This document shows, piece by piece, positions 33,101 through 42,906 of a DNA stretch of 64,000 nt. The position numbers and the translations under genes were made by a program. This stretch comes from Orbicella faveolata (lineage: Eukaryota; Cnidaria; Anthozoa; Scleractinia; Merulinidae): positions 91,927 through 155,926 of the forward strand of contig NW_018149971.1 of the NCBI RefSeq assembly GCF_002042975.1, given 5' to 3'. Position 1 is the stretch's first letter. Each line of letters starts with the position of its first letter. The notes below the pieces were generated by a model. The model worked only from the letters and a program-made list of their open reading frames with translations, did not search any database and was not told the DNA's origin.

Positions 33101-36100
33101 ATATATACTGGTATTTATCACAAATTACATTAATTATTGCTTTTGTTATATAATTATATTCAGTGGTGTCAAGATATGTACATGCATCAGATGTGTATGC
33201 TGTTCCATTTACTGTGGTTTTCTGGCAGGAAAGAGAATTGACTACACAGAGTAAGTACGTGTAGAAGTAAATTGGTGACTGTAAAATTCTATAACCACAC
33301 ATCATTAATGGCACTACACAAGTTGTGATAAAATTTGATGGCTGTAGATAGTTAATGCATGAATTTACTAGTATCCTCACTAGTAAATTCCTGACACAAC
33401 CAAGTATAACAATCTCATGACTCGCAATTGGACCTGGATAATGTTGGGGGTACATTTAGGTTAGTGGCAGATTGTTTGAGCAAAGGTAGGTAGGTAAAGT
33501 CCGCATATGAGCCAAATGGCTCACCAGGTGCGAGCTTATCCCAGTTTCTGTAACATGAAGCAACTAGGAATATTTCTACTTCCCCTTGGATGGGATGCTA
33601 CACTGGAGTCCGTCGCAGAGTTACCCCCAGCATTAAATTCACTATTACCCATTTATACACCTGGTTGGAGAGAGGTACTGTGAGAGTAAAGGGTCTTGCC
33701 CAAGAACACAACACAATGGGCTCAATCTGAGGTTGAGTGCACTAACCATGAACCTAATGTGCCTCCAGTGGGGGGAGGGGGGTAGCAATACTCTACATAC
33801 ACCTCGCTTCATGCTATAGATCCCAGGGAAAGGTGTGGCTGCATAAGAGATTTTGGCTTGAGAGCAGACTTTACATTCAGATTCAGTTTCATATTTAATT
33901 TTGTTCCTGCAAAAACTACTTAATGCTTATTGGCCTATTTTGATAACTTATTGAACAAACAGGGTTTACAATCAAACAACAAGTATTCGACAGGGACATT
34001 CCCACACCTCTGCTTCTGTTTGAGTTTCTGCAAATGCTGCCTCTCAACCTGTACACAGCTCTACCAGAAAATGATGATGATGATGAGCCATACAATCCCT
34101 GGAAAGAAAGTGATGATACCAAGGTGTGTCTTTAGAAACAACTAGAAGCTAGTAATTAATTCAGAACCATATTTTTCATTGGTTTTGTGAAGATCATCAT
34201 AATTATAATTAATTGTAATAATTACTACTAACAATTATTTCCCTGATCACCGAAACTGTAATGGGCTTGATTACCAGCTGCTGTTCAGGAAAGGAGCCCG
34301 TGCTCCTCCCACAAAAGCTGGACTCAAGAGAGCGTTGGAAATCGAGCCTAATTGAGAGACAGAGGACAAGTCAGTGGGATCTGTCTTCAGGACTACAGTT
34401 GCACCTCGCTATTTTAAACTCTGTCATCTCAAACTCCCTGCTATCTCAAACTACGGACATTTCCCTTGAATGTACTTTTTCAGTCATTTACTATCGGCTA
34501 TCTTGAACATCCGGCACCTTAAACTATTTCTTGTTTCCCTAAAGATTTTGAGATAGCAGGCTTCAACTCTATGTGGTCATATCTGGACTTATCTAAGATT
34601 GGGCTGATCCCTTTTAATCAATCCTCAAAAATGTCATGAAAAGTTTTCTTCATGGATAGAACAGAAATTGAAATTATTCTCTTACAATCACAAGTTGCAA
34701 AGTCTTTTTAACAGTGATTTTGATATTATGTGGTTCCTAGAATGTGTGCAACCTTTTGCTACAAGATGCGTGCGCCATAGGAGATAACAGTACATTAATA
34801 GACGAGACAGGTTTTCAGCAGAATGACGTCATGTTTGGGCCACCTTTACCTCCTCCTTCATGGCCGACTAAGGTGAGCATTGATATAACAAATGCTCTTT
34901 TGGAAAAATTATTGCTTAATGTTTGCCTCGTAGTATAATAATACAGTTCGGTAATTTGGAAATTATTTGAGCGTAAGGCCACAAAAGACCAATTTTAATA
35001 TATTAATATTCTAACTTGGCCCCAAGGCTTTAGGAGAATAAAATGAGAGAAATCACATTGAGGTTGAGGGACAAGTAATTGATTTCTTTTGCTTTTTTTC
35101 CCCCAACCTCGGACCAAGTTTGAATTTTGATATATCGAAACTGGCCAATTCTAAACTGTGGGCAACAAGTTGATAACTTCGACTAGGTGAAGCCGAAAGC
35201 TTACCTTTGAAAAAAATTCTTAAACAGAGAACGTTTTTACTCAAGATGACTTTTAATCCTGGTCACTCTTCCATTTTTAAGGCTACTAACCTCAGAAATG
35301 TATAGAGAAGTACTCACACAATTCCATTAACACGTGCCAATTTTTTAAACCATGTGAACTCCCTAGCATTTTAACCACTTGCCCATTCGACCTTTTTTCA
35401 GTAGCACTGTACTTCGTATTCTGATGTTAAGTCTGAATGTCTTTATTAGGCCAAAGTTCAATCAAAGATGAAAAAGAAGACTTTTCAATTTGAATATGTA
35501 AATGACCAGACCTGGGCTTCACTCATAGAGCAGTCAGTTGGTCCAGTGAAGTCATACTCTGCTCTACCAAGAAAACAATCATCTCGTTTGTTTTCTGTAG
35601 CTTTGGTAAGTCTGTAGCTCTGTCGAATTCGACTTGGTATTCTAGCCAAGTGAGTGAGTGAGCAAATTAATGTGTACGAAAAGGAACACCCTCGTGTCGC
35701 GTCTCCTCGTGCAAGGTGATTTTCGCGCGCGCACTCGCCCATTCGAGTGACTTGGTATTCTAGCCAAGTGAGTGAGTGAGCAAATTAACGGGTGCGAAAA
35801 GGAACACCCTCGTGTCGCGTCTTCTCGTGCAAGGTGATTTTCGTGCGCGCACTGGCCCATTCGAGTGACTTGGTATCCTAACCAAGTGAGTGAGTGAGCA
35901 AATTAATGGGTGTGGAAAGGAACACCCGCGTGTCGCGTCTCCTCGTACAAGGTGATTTTCGCGCGCGCACTCGCCCATTCGACTCACCGTCCACACGCAT
36001 ACATACTTACAGTCGTAGTCTACTCGTTTTAAACCTTTCGCTTGCGGCTTCAAACCTCAAAGTCAACTAGTGTGGTTCTACAATATACTGTTACGGTTTA

Positions 36101-39100
36101 TAGTTGATGAAGAGGGAAATATTAAACCATGTGGGATTGGGTTGAAAACTCTTGGTGGTGTAGGGTGGCGGACAAAAATATTGAGGGGAGAGATTTTAGA
36201 CCCTGTTTTACCGTTGTAGCGGGAGCGAGGGACTGTCTCAAGTCCTCTGGCTAAAAACCAGTAAACAACCTTCATACTTAGATGATATTGTTTAGTTAAG
36301 TTTACATGCAGACTAACTTTAGTCTGCCTTAGCTTAGTAAGAACATCAGAGTAGCGACAGACCCTTTACAGTCAAGGTTGTCACGTCTAAGTGGGAAAAG
36401 GGAAAAGAAATGGCTCCTCGGCAATTTTGACTCAGGACGCTTGATAATTAATGATGTAGTCTAGAAGAACATGCAGCTTAGAAAACGTGGCTTTTGAAGC
36501 AAAACGTAGCACAGTAGAGGAAAGGTCACTAGTTTTGCAGATGTAACAGAGAGAAAGTAACATTACATCATAATTCTCTAGGAATGCTGTGGCAGGGTTT
36601 TGATGTTCGAAGATTCAAGTGTCACACTGGGGTAAACACTGGTTCTTTTTCTTTTTTTGCAGGTTGTGTTTCTTCTAGATGGCTGTGGTTACTGTGCCAA
36701 GATTTTGCCAACAATTGAGAAGATATCTCTAGATGCCAAGTATTTAGGTGAGTACTGTAACATTGTTATACAGTAGTTTGTCATGTTGTGATTTAACAGG
36801 GTTGCATGGCATTGTTGTTTTGAATTTAATAGTTAAATTTGTGAATTCCATTTTGATATTTTTCAAATAGGTAAATCTTGCTTAGCATTGGTGTCCTCAA
36901 GTAGAATTTTGAAGCTAGATGGAGCTAAATGTCTTGACACTTACATTAAGTTGTCATTCATTCTTCGGAAACGCTTTTACGACGTCTATTGCTCAAGTAT
37001 CAACGAATGAAGACTGGTGCTCAATAGAGTTGTCATGCAATATTGTTGTGAAGTTAAGAATTTTTGCGTTGTACAAAATTCTACCTTTAAACGAAAGAGA
37101 ACTTCAAAATGATAGGTTACTAAGATAGAAAAATACCAAAGATATAATAATAAAACAGTAAAGACCAGGGATGGTTGAGATAAGGGCAAGATTGCGATAG
37201 ATTTCGAATGATAAACTCATTGTCTTAATCATTGTCGTTTTGTTTGCTTCATAGGTGCTTCGGTGTTCGTGCACAACTGTTCATCAGATCCGCTCACCTG
37301 TGAGAGATACAGCATTACAGGCTATCCTACACTCACTGCATTCCGCAGTCTCAGCTGGTCTACTGTTGAGAGTTGTTCAAGTTCTCACTCTACTTACCTA
37401 AGACTTGACTACCACGGAGTTGTCTTTGTAAGACTTCATAATTTAACAGCTAGTTTAGCCCTATAAGCATCAAAGTAAAAACGTACCACCGGCCAAAACC
37501 GCGCGAAAATGTGTGACAGGTTNAGACATGGTATTTGTTGTAATGTTCTTCAATACCTTCATTAATCTATTAAGGCACTGAGGCTCATTTTAGACTCAAA
37601 ATAAGTGCCATGACTGGCAAGGGTGTGGTGTTTACTAGTGGCGATTCTGTTAGTATTCGATGAGAAGTGTAGAGGGCGAATTAAATGCTGTGATGAAACA
37701 GCATTCCCATCAAGGGGGAAGTCGCACTACTCCTTATGGCATCCTAGGTTCAAACACGATTATTAAAGCTAGTTGAGGATAATGAACTTTGATTTCAGTT
37801 TTGCAACTTTCCATTGAGCTTTTCTGTTAATATTTCAGGTCTTTCAGTTTTCACTACTTATGTCGAACTCCTCAAAATATTGGGAGTAAAAAACACTTGT
37901 TTTTTTGTTTTGATGTTTTTCTAGAAGAGGATTAAAATCTCTCATCTACTGTAAACTCGGTATAAGTGTTAATCACCTTTCGAACAACTGGTCGTGGGGG
38001 TGGGGGGTTGGGTAAAGAAACTAAGTTAGCCGCTGGCCTGTTGAGACTATAAGCAAACGTTCCACCCAAAATCGATAGAAATGCGTTTTATGTCGAGCTC
38101 CACGTGAATTAAGATTTATGTGAAACTGTTGTCCCTCTGTACTTCAATATCTGAGTTCCTTCTCTCTTTTCAGGATGTGGATGTCAGGTTAATTGGTACT
38201 TTGTACACGCGGTCCTTAGCTCGCCGCTATCTGGCGACAACTCTCGTGAACAAGTGGTATCCATTTAACTGTTTTCAGCTGGTCTGCGAGCTTCTTTATG
38301 GTCGAGTACCATGCTATGTAACGTACACTCGAGATGTTGTCGATTACGGTAGCAAGGTGAACGCTAAAGATCAGGATCTTGTTTTGTCGAAGGTGAGTTC
38401 TTTGCAGAAGACACGCGGTTGTTAGAGACAGTTTCAACTCTCGCCCTTGCGGACAACCCACTATTAAGACAGAAGCTACATCCCCGTACGACAAAACGAA
38501 TCGACTTATCAATCTTCATCGACGTCAAAAAAATTCATGCCAATATACTTTTTGTAGTTCCACAATTAACACGAACTATTAGATAACAACTATTTGAAAT
38601 GAAAGGATCCGAATATGTCGGGAGGGCTTTACTCTAGCTTATTCTTTTTTTTCGAGATTCTCTTTGTTGCATCATTTCTAATCTGTTTTTTCCCTCGTTT
38701 GTTTTTAGCTTGAGCTTCAAAGAAGTGATGGTGTGCGAGTCAAAGTGTTTCAGTTGGGTCAAAATGTGGAATCTTTAATCAACAACCAGAGGGACACGAG
38801 ACTGCACATGTTTCACGACACTCATAGGTTTGTTCTGTCGAATTGGTTCAGTTGTCTTGACCATCTAAACGGATCTAGCGGTATTGGTGGTAGACTTGTC
38901 ATAAGTCGACTTCTTGTTAGCACTTATCTTACTGCGAGAGGTCCGTGTAACGTCTCTGATTGGTCAAATGAGAACAAAACAACCAATCAGAGACTACTTC
39001 ATGGGTATGGAATATTTCAGCTTATGACTTCTTTGGTATTCTTCTAGATTCGATGGCTATCAGATTTTGAGGTTCGCCACAATTAATTAAACTCATCAGC

Positions 39101-42093
39101 AATAAATGGGCTCGGAGAATGGTGCCTGAATGGATAGTGGAGCCCAACAGCAAACTGAACCGGTTGTCCAGCAGCGAAAACACGCGGAATGACTTGACAC
39201 CCGAAGTCGAGCTGTAAAATCACGGTTTCCCTGCACAAATTCCCCGGCCACCCCGTACACCACCCTTAAGGAGCTGCTGGCGAGCAAAATTGTTTCGCGT
39301 TTAACTTAGCCTGAATTACATTTAGCCACTTTAAAAAAAAGTTTTTCATCGGGAACTTACTCAAAATTCGTGAAGCATAATGTTATTTATACATCTATAT
39401 CATTACACGTCAATTATATTTGAACTAAGCAGTCGGCATTGCAACTTGAATCACGTCAGAACTTGATGTTTCAGATACGACTTGCCAAAGAACTTCAAGT
39501 GTGAACACGACCACAAGATCTGCACTGACATTGCCGTGCGCTTTGTTCAAGACCACCGGCGTCTTCCAGTCCTTCACATGACGTCAGCGGCATTTCACAC
39601 CAAGTTAGGGTCAGTACAAGAGAGCAAGAAAGCGAAAACACGAGTGAACGAGAGTTAAGCTATGATTGTTAAATGATAATGAGGTTTCTTCAATTCTCAT
39701 TTACTTTCGTCGGCGCGTGGTCAAACTTGCTGAAAGCGGGTGAGAGTTGGCCTCTTCTGCGCATGCTCGTCAAATGAGTGAACTCCCGTCGACTCTCGTG
39801 TAAATTTAAGCTGGTTGATATTCGATGACGGCGCAAGAGTGAGAGAGAGTGGAAGATCAAACGATAATAGCAGATTGATTTTTTTTTTTCTGTCTTACGG
39901 TCACGATGATTTTGGTGCATTTGTGGACAAAACGTTGCTAAAATTATAATTACCTGTGCTCATACACGAAATATGACAAGAACCAATATCAAGTTGAAAA
40001 TGTTACGGAATTGGTTGCGAAATTAGAGCAGATTGAAACAGGGTTTTAGAAGTTTTCTCAAGGCAAAATGTTTAGAATCTGGGAAAAGAACCTGCCCAAC
40101 TTTTACTATTTAAGATCAAAACCTATTGCTTATTACAAAACCTCTTAAATATAATATATCATTTGGCTTTTGACGTTTTAAAGGCATGCTCGTGACAGTG
40201 CCCCCTTAAATTGCATTCTCTGACTGATCGTAACAGTTTCTTTTGTTTCTTTTACAGTTCTGAGGAGAATGCAAACTTTGAACCCTTTGCACACAACTTG
40301 CCCATTTTATTTGCACTGGCACACAAAAACAACGTATCCAAAGACAGCTCTTTTTACAAGGTATGAAAAACAAAATGTCACGGCTGAGTTAAAGGAGTTG
40401 CGTGACAGATACGTCACGTTTCAATGACAGACCAACGAAAGGTAGTTCAACTATATGCTGTTTTTCCTAGGAGCTTACAGAGTCAGCTTACGCTATGTAT
40501 AGCGAGATGGTTTTTGTTACCCTGGATATTGATGAGTTTGCGCACTGGGCGAGCCGCTTTGTACCCAAAGACTATCATACCAAGCATGCTTTTGGTAAGT
40601 AGCTTTGTTTGACTCACTAGCCTTAGAAGTCTCATAAAAAAAATCGATATAACGTGCGCAATTTTCAGTTAAAAATCGGCGTATACTAAGGGGACATGGT
40701 GCGGGGAAGTGAAGTGGGGACAAGCTCCTTCATGTGTACGCATAGGACGCTTGTTTCAGGGACAGTACGCAAGCTGGCGCACACGTAGCGGATATTGGTT
40801 CATTTCTATGTTATAGCGGGGACAGTTTGCAAAAACAGTCCGCGCGATGCGAAATTTAAAATTGAGGTCTGCCGTCATTTGTCCCTGCTTCATGACCCTC
40901 GAATTCAAACCAGCTGAATTTCATTCAACAGTTTGCGGGAACACAATTTTGTTCCCACATGTCATACGAGGAAAACTGTCGCCGCATCATTTCCCCTAGT
41001 GTGTGCCGACCTTAATGGTGCAGCAGAGGTACGTAATGACATTCGGTAAATTCACAGGTTAGATTTAGCTGGGAGTAGTGCTCCAAGACGCATTTACACA
41101 CGCGCTCAGACTCGTAAGATATATTAGCAAGATACAAGCCAAATAATTGTATCCTATTTTATGATGAATATTTGGCTATGGATCCGATAAAAAGTGGCAT
41201 GTGGACCGGGTTCGAAACGTATTGTTCACACTTTGTTTTGGAAAGGTCTTTAAAACGTTGTAGTGTGAACTGGGTGAAATACTGATTTACACTAGGCCTA
41301 CAACTGTATTTAGTTTGTTTTGCGCTATAAACGGCTTTCAAAACCTGACCCCAGTTGTTAAAGGCTTGATAACGCTATCCAGTGGATAAGTCTTAACAAA
41401 ACAAACCACGCTATCCACTGAATAGTGATTTATCCGGTGGATAGTGTTATCCACCTTTCGAACAACCTGGGCCAGAAGTCTTATAGACTTCTGCCATAAT
41501 AGACAAAAACCGATAATTCTACGAAATCATGAACACCAAATTATTGTGCCTGTAGATTTTTTCTTATGGACCTTTTTGTTTTGCCCTTTTCCATTTAAAG
41601 TGTAGACTACGAGTAGTCCCTCTTTCACATAGTCCGTCGTGCGTGACGCGAAAGAAAACCGCGAGAAAAAAAAGGGCTGTGCGAAATCCTGGGGGCGAAA
41701 AGCGCCAGGATTTCTCCCACCCATTTTTTACTCGCGGTTTATTTACGGTCTCGCTCGACGGACTAAGCGAATAAGGAACTACTCGTAGTCTATTTAAAAT
41801 TTGGCTCGGTTCCCGAGTTCCTTTTCCTTGTAACCTGTAACAAAAGTTTGTCCCTTTATTTAGGAAGACAAGCCGAGAACGTTCCAGCGTTGTACCACTA
41901 CCCCCGGTTGTGCATTATTCAACACCAGGATCACCAACACGCCGCGTTCTATCCTCCTATCGAGGAAATGCAGAGGCTGGGGACTAGAGTCCAGGCACGT
42001 CTCGACCAGATCACTTCCCAACAGATTATTAAGTTCGTTCAGGATTATTTAAAAGACCCCGCGGCGTTAATTGTGAAAACTGAATTTTTCTAA
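24125..42093 (+). CDS. Secretory protein with tandem thioredoxin-like domains and one CGYC motif (21 exons)
   Basis: Exons: 26894-26957 (copy at 24125-24188), 27052-27168 (copy at 24283-24399), 27687-27793, 28474-28617, 29479-29616, 30015-30079, 30406-30467, 31345-31460, 32205-32391, 33164-33250, 33963-34123, 34741-34872, 35450-35605, 36663-36747, 37255-37427, 38174-38392, 38709-38827, 39475-39609, 40258-40360, 40471-40594, 41864-42093. They total 2,724 bp, in frame, 907 residues. Residues 1-22 form a signal sequence (MRWSSLVIGNFLVFYKIFLC). Several thioredoxin-like folds are suggested by 'strand-helix..cis-Pro' patterns: QLPAVLVF (~224), PPMAVCFYSPRSP with AVPFTVVF (~290-350), and VVFLLDGCGYC (C520, C523) with GYPTLTAFR (cis-Pro 565). 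Only the last has a CxxC, so one site may be redox active, as in PDI-family proteins. There is no KDEL-type tail (ends KTEFF). TXNDC11 and TXNDC16 were considered but do not match; I do not recognise the family. Confidence 0.85.
24465..24635. repeat. (CAGT)n/(CAAT)n-rich simple repeat, truncated at N
   Basis: Runs of CAATCAATCAAT, CAGTCAGTCAGT, TCTGTCTGTC and CAGCCAGCC in intron 2 of the thioredoxin-like gene. The intact counterpart is 27,235-27,455, which continues (CAGT)n past the point where this copy ends at the N. A contig end inside a simple repeat is typical of an assembly break. Confidence 0.85.
24637..27404. repeat. Duplicated block, copy 2 (likely the other allele)
   Basis: Begins immediately after the single N at 24,636 and runs without a break into the rest of the thioredoxin-like gene. 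It repeats the HELZ2-like exon (24934-24856) and thioredoxin-like exons 1-2 (26894-26957, 27052-27168) without visible change, and shows the empty site of the transposon at about 25,247-25,252 (CATAACTGTGAG). Confidence 0.92.
27235..27455. repeat. (CAGT)n simple-repeat tract in intron 2 of the thioredoxin-like gene
   Basis: Same tract as 24,465-24,635 followed by a further dozen CAGT units up to about 27,455, where unique sequence resumes. Confidence 0.85.
27945..28110 (+). mobile_element. SINE-like repeat, family S, opposite-strand partial copy
   Basis: Reads AATGCTGGGGGTAGTCCTGC, ACCAGCACCCCATCCAGGAG, CTACAGAAACCAGGATAAG and GGCTCATGTGCAGACTTTGC, the reverse complement of family S elsewhere. 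It lies just left of an inverted copy (28,125-28,422), making a tail-to-tail pair. Confidence 0.55.
28125..28422 (-). mobile_element. SINE-like repeat, family S, copy 2 with Pol III B-box-like head
   Basis: Plus-strand text GGCAAAGTCTGCATTGGGCC, CTACTCTCCCC, TAGTCCATGACAGGG, CATTTGTACACCTGGGTGGA, AAGTTTCTTGCCCAAGAAC, then GCCAGGACTTGAACC. On the minus strand the last piece reads GGTTCAAGTCC, a perfect tRNA B box, so this is a tRNA-derived SINE inserted antisense in intron 3 of the thioredoxin-like gene. Confidence 0.65.
30563..30721. mobile_element. Small MITE-like inverted repeat
   Basis: ATCACTGGTTCCAAGGGAAACAG (30,575-30,597) pairs with CTGTTTCTCAAGGGACCAGTGAT (30,687-30,709), both near the ends of a ~160 bp A+T-rich element in an intron of the thioredoxin-like gene. 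Confidence 0.6.
33490..33770 (-). mobile_element. SINE-like repeat, family S, copy 3
   Basis: Contains AGTCCGCATATGAGCC, GAGCTTATCCCAGTTTCTG, TACTTCCCCTTGGATGGGAT, GTTACCCCCAGCATTAAATT, ATTTATACACCTGGTTGGAG and GTAAAGGGTCTTGCCCAAG, the fullest match to the other family S copies. Intronic, antisense to the thioredoxin-like gene. Confidence 0.65.
34396..34569. mobile_element. pogo/Tigger-like MITE, 174 bp, TA target duplication
   Basis: The left end CAGTTGCACCTCGCTATTTT and the complement of the right end (GAGTTGAAGCCTGCTATCTC) match after a few changes, and TA flanks both ends (34,394-34,395 and 34,570-34,571). CAGTTGAACCTCG-type termini with TA duplications are typical of pogo-group Tc1/mariner elements. 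No coding capacity. Confidence 0.6.
35633..35984. repeat. 118 bp tandem repeat, 3 units
   Basis: Units start at 35,633, 35,751 and 35,869 with CTTGGTATTCTAGCCAAGTG and contain GAGTGAGTGAGCAAATTAA, AGGAACACCC(T/G)CGTGTCGCG and TTTTCGCGCGCGCACTCGCCC. The first unit begins just 28 bp after exon 13 of the thioredoxin-like gene ends (35605). The array is markedly richer in CpG than its surroundings, and the open minus-strand frames across it are by-products of the repeat. Confidence 0.88.
37066..37185 (-). repeat. Dispersed repeat family R, short inverted copy
   Basis: GTACAAAATTCTACCTTTAAA, GGTTACTAAGATAGAAAAAT and ACCAAAGATATAATAATAAA correspond to the inverted copy at 63,155-63,385 (GTACAAAATTACCTTTAAAT, GTTTACTAAGATAGAAAATC, ACCAAAGAGATAATAATAC). 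Intronic. Confidence 0.6.
37523..37523. other. Single N (assembly uncertainty)
   Basis: One undetermined base in intron 15 of the thioredoxin-like gene (GACAGGTTNAGACATGG). Unlike the N at 24,636 it is not bordered by a duplicated block that I can see. Confidence 0.9.
40672..41014. mobile_element. MITE with ~35 bp imperfect terminal inverted repeats
   Basis: Left AAATCGGCGTATACTAAGGG(GACATGGTGCGG) corresponds to the complement of the right end, AAGGTCGGCACACACTAGGG(GAAATGATGCGG). The 343 bp between has no coding content. It occupies the last intron of the thioredoxin-like gene. Confidence 0.65.
41348..41475. mobile_element. Palindromic element, 'TTATCCGGTGGATAGTGTTATCC' family
   Basis: Begins CCCCAGTTGTTAAAGG and ends CTTTCGAACAACCTGGGCC, with internal complementary runs AACGCTATCCAGTGGATAAG and TTATCCGGTGGATAGTGTTA. 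I recall this palindrome as a common coral repeat. Confidence 0.7.
41603..41792. mobile_element. 190 bp MITE with 'TAGACTACGAGTAGT' terminal inverted repeats
   Basis: TAGACTACGAGTAGT at the left is matched exactly by ACTACTCGTAGTCTA at the right, with further inner pairing (CCGTCG..GACG / CGCGAGAAAAAA..CTCGCGG) and a central hairpin AATCCTGGGGGCG/CGCCAGGATT. Intronic. Confidence 0.8.
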
Positions 42094-42224
42094 ATGCCAG
42101 AATTTAATGTAAATATGAGAATATCAAAGCTAGCTTGTGACTTTGCCATCTTAAGGGATGCAGGCAATTCCCGGAGTAGAAGGTCTGTAGTTGCTAGTTG
42201 GGCAGTAGGCCACAACCGTATTCC

Positions 42225-42358
42225 CGGTATTAGATTGGAACTAGCTTGCAACTGAGGCTAATGCAGGGAGTCTTTTCAAATGCAAATGACATTAATCTCT
42301 TTTTAATGATATTCCCCTGCATGAGCCTCAATTGCAAGCTAGTTCCAGTCCAGTACCG
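42225..42358. mobile_element. Palindromic MITE in the convergent spacer
   Basis: CGGTATTAGATTGGAACTAG then CTTGCAACTGAGGCT on the left is mirrored by AGCCTCAATTGCAAGCTAGT then TCCAGTCCAGTACCG on the right, about 35 bp arms around a 64 bp A+T-rich centre. Confidence 0.75.
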
Positions 42359-42508
42359 AGAACACGAATATGGTCCATTAAGGGAAATGATTCTGTAGAG
42401 AAAATGCCCTTTCGATGGAGATAGCATAAAGTTAAAATGGTCTGGATCAAACATGATATAGTTAGAATTCTGCAGCAATTCAATACTTTGCTATATACAA
42501 GAAGGATA

Positions 42509-42541
42509 TTTATTTTTATACCTATTTATTTAAGTTTTATT
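42509..42541 (-). terminator. Cluster of three AATAAA poly(A) signals for the discoidin gene
   Basis: TTTATT on the plus strand at 42,509-42,514, 42,525-42,530 and 42,536-42,541 gives three AATAAA hexamers on the minus strand, about 370-400 bp after the discoidin stop codon. Position is sensible for 3'-end formation; no experimental support. Confidence 0.4.
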
Positions 42542-42906
42542 ACTTTGTAATAGTTGGTACTTTTAACTTTTTACATAAATGAGCTGTGCTTATTACACGA
42601 CTGTGTTTTTGTGTGAAATTCTACAGCGTTTCTGTTTCTTTTTTAATACTAACTGAAGGACATTTTTTTTTTTTATAAAAATCCCTTTTGTGGCTAATTT
42701 TCGTTTTAAGCTGTCTCTTTTCTTTGCCTTAACGAAATAACCACCTGTCGATGAGCATGGGTTCGCTTACTCAGCAATATTTAAATTTGCTTTTATGATC
42801 AATTCATTGCTTTGCCGCTTGTTCGCCGCTTATCAGAAAGCGAGCTCCGTAGCGCTAGTCATCTTCGGAAGTCTGGGAACGACTCGAGCCAATGCACCTG
42901 TACCAG

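Larger units (their letters stand above)
42094..42906. other. Convergent intergenic region
   Basis: 813 bp between the stop of the thioredoxin-like gene (plus) and the stop of the discoidin gene (minus). It holds a palindrome (42,225-42,358) and a cluster of minus-strand AATAAA signals (42,541-42,509). No further coding exon is visible. Confidence 0.7.

Noticed and set aside
35642-36053. Minus-strand proteins with repeated 'ENHLAR(G/E)DATRGCSF' motif
   Set aside because: They are open frames across the 118 bp tandem repeat and overlap themselves; no splice or start support.
24125-42093. Naming the plus-strand gene TXNDC11 or TXNDC16
   Set aside because: The thioredoxin-type CGYC and cis-Pro motifs invite it, but flanking sequence, length and the lack of a C-terminal coiled coil do not match either human protein as I remember them.
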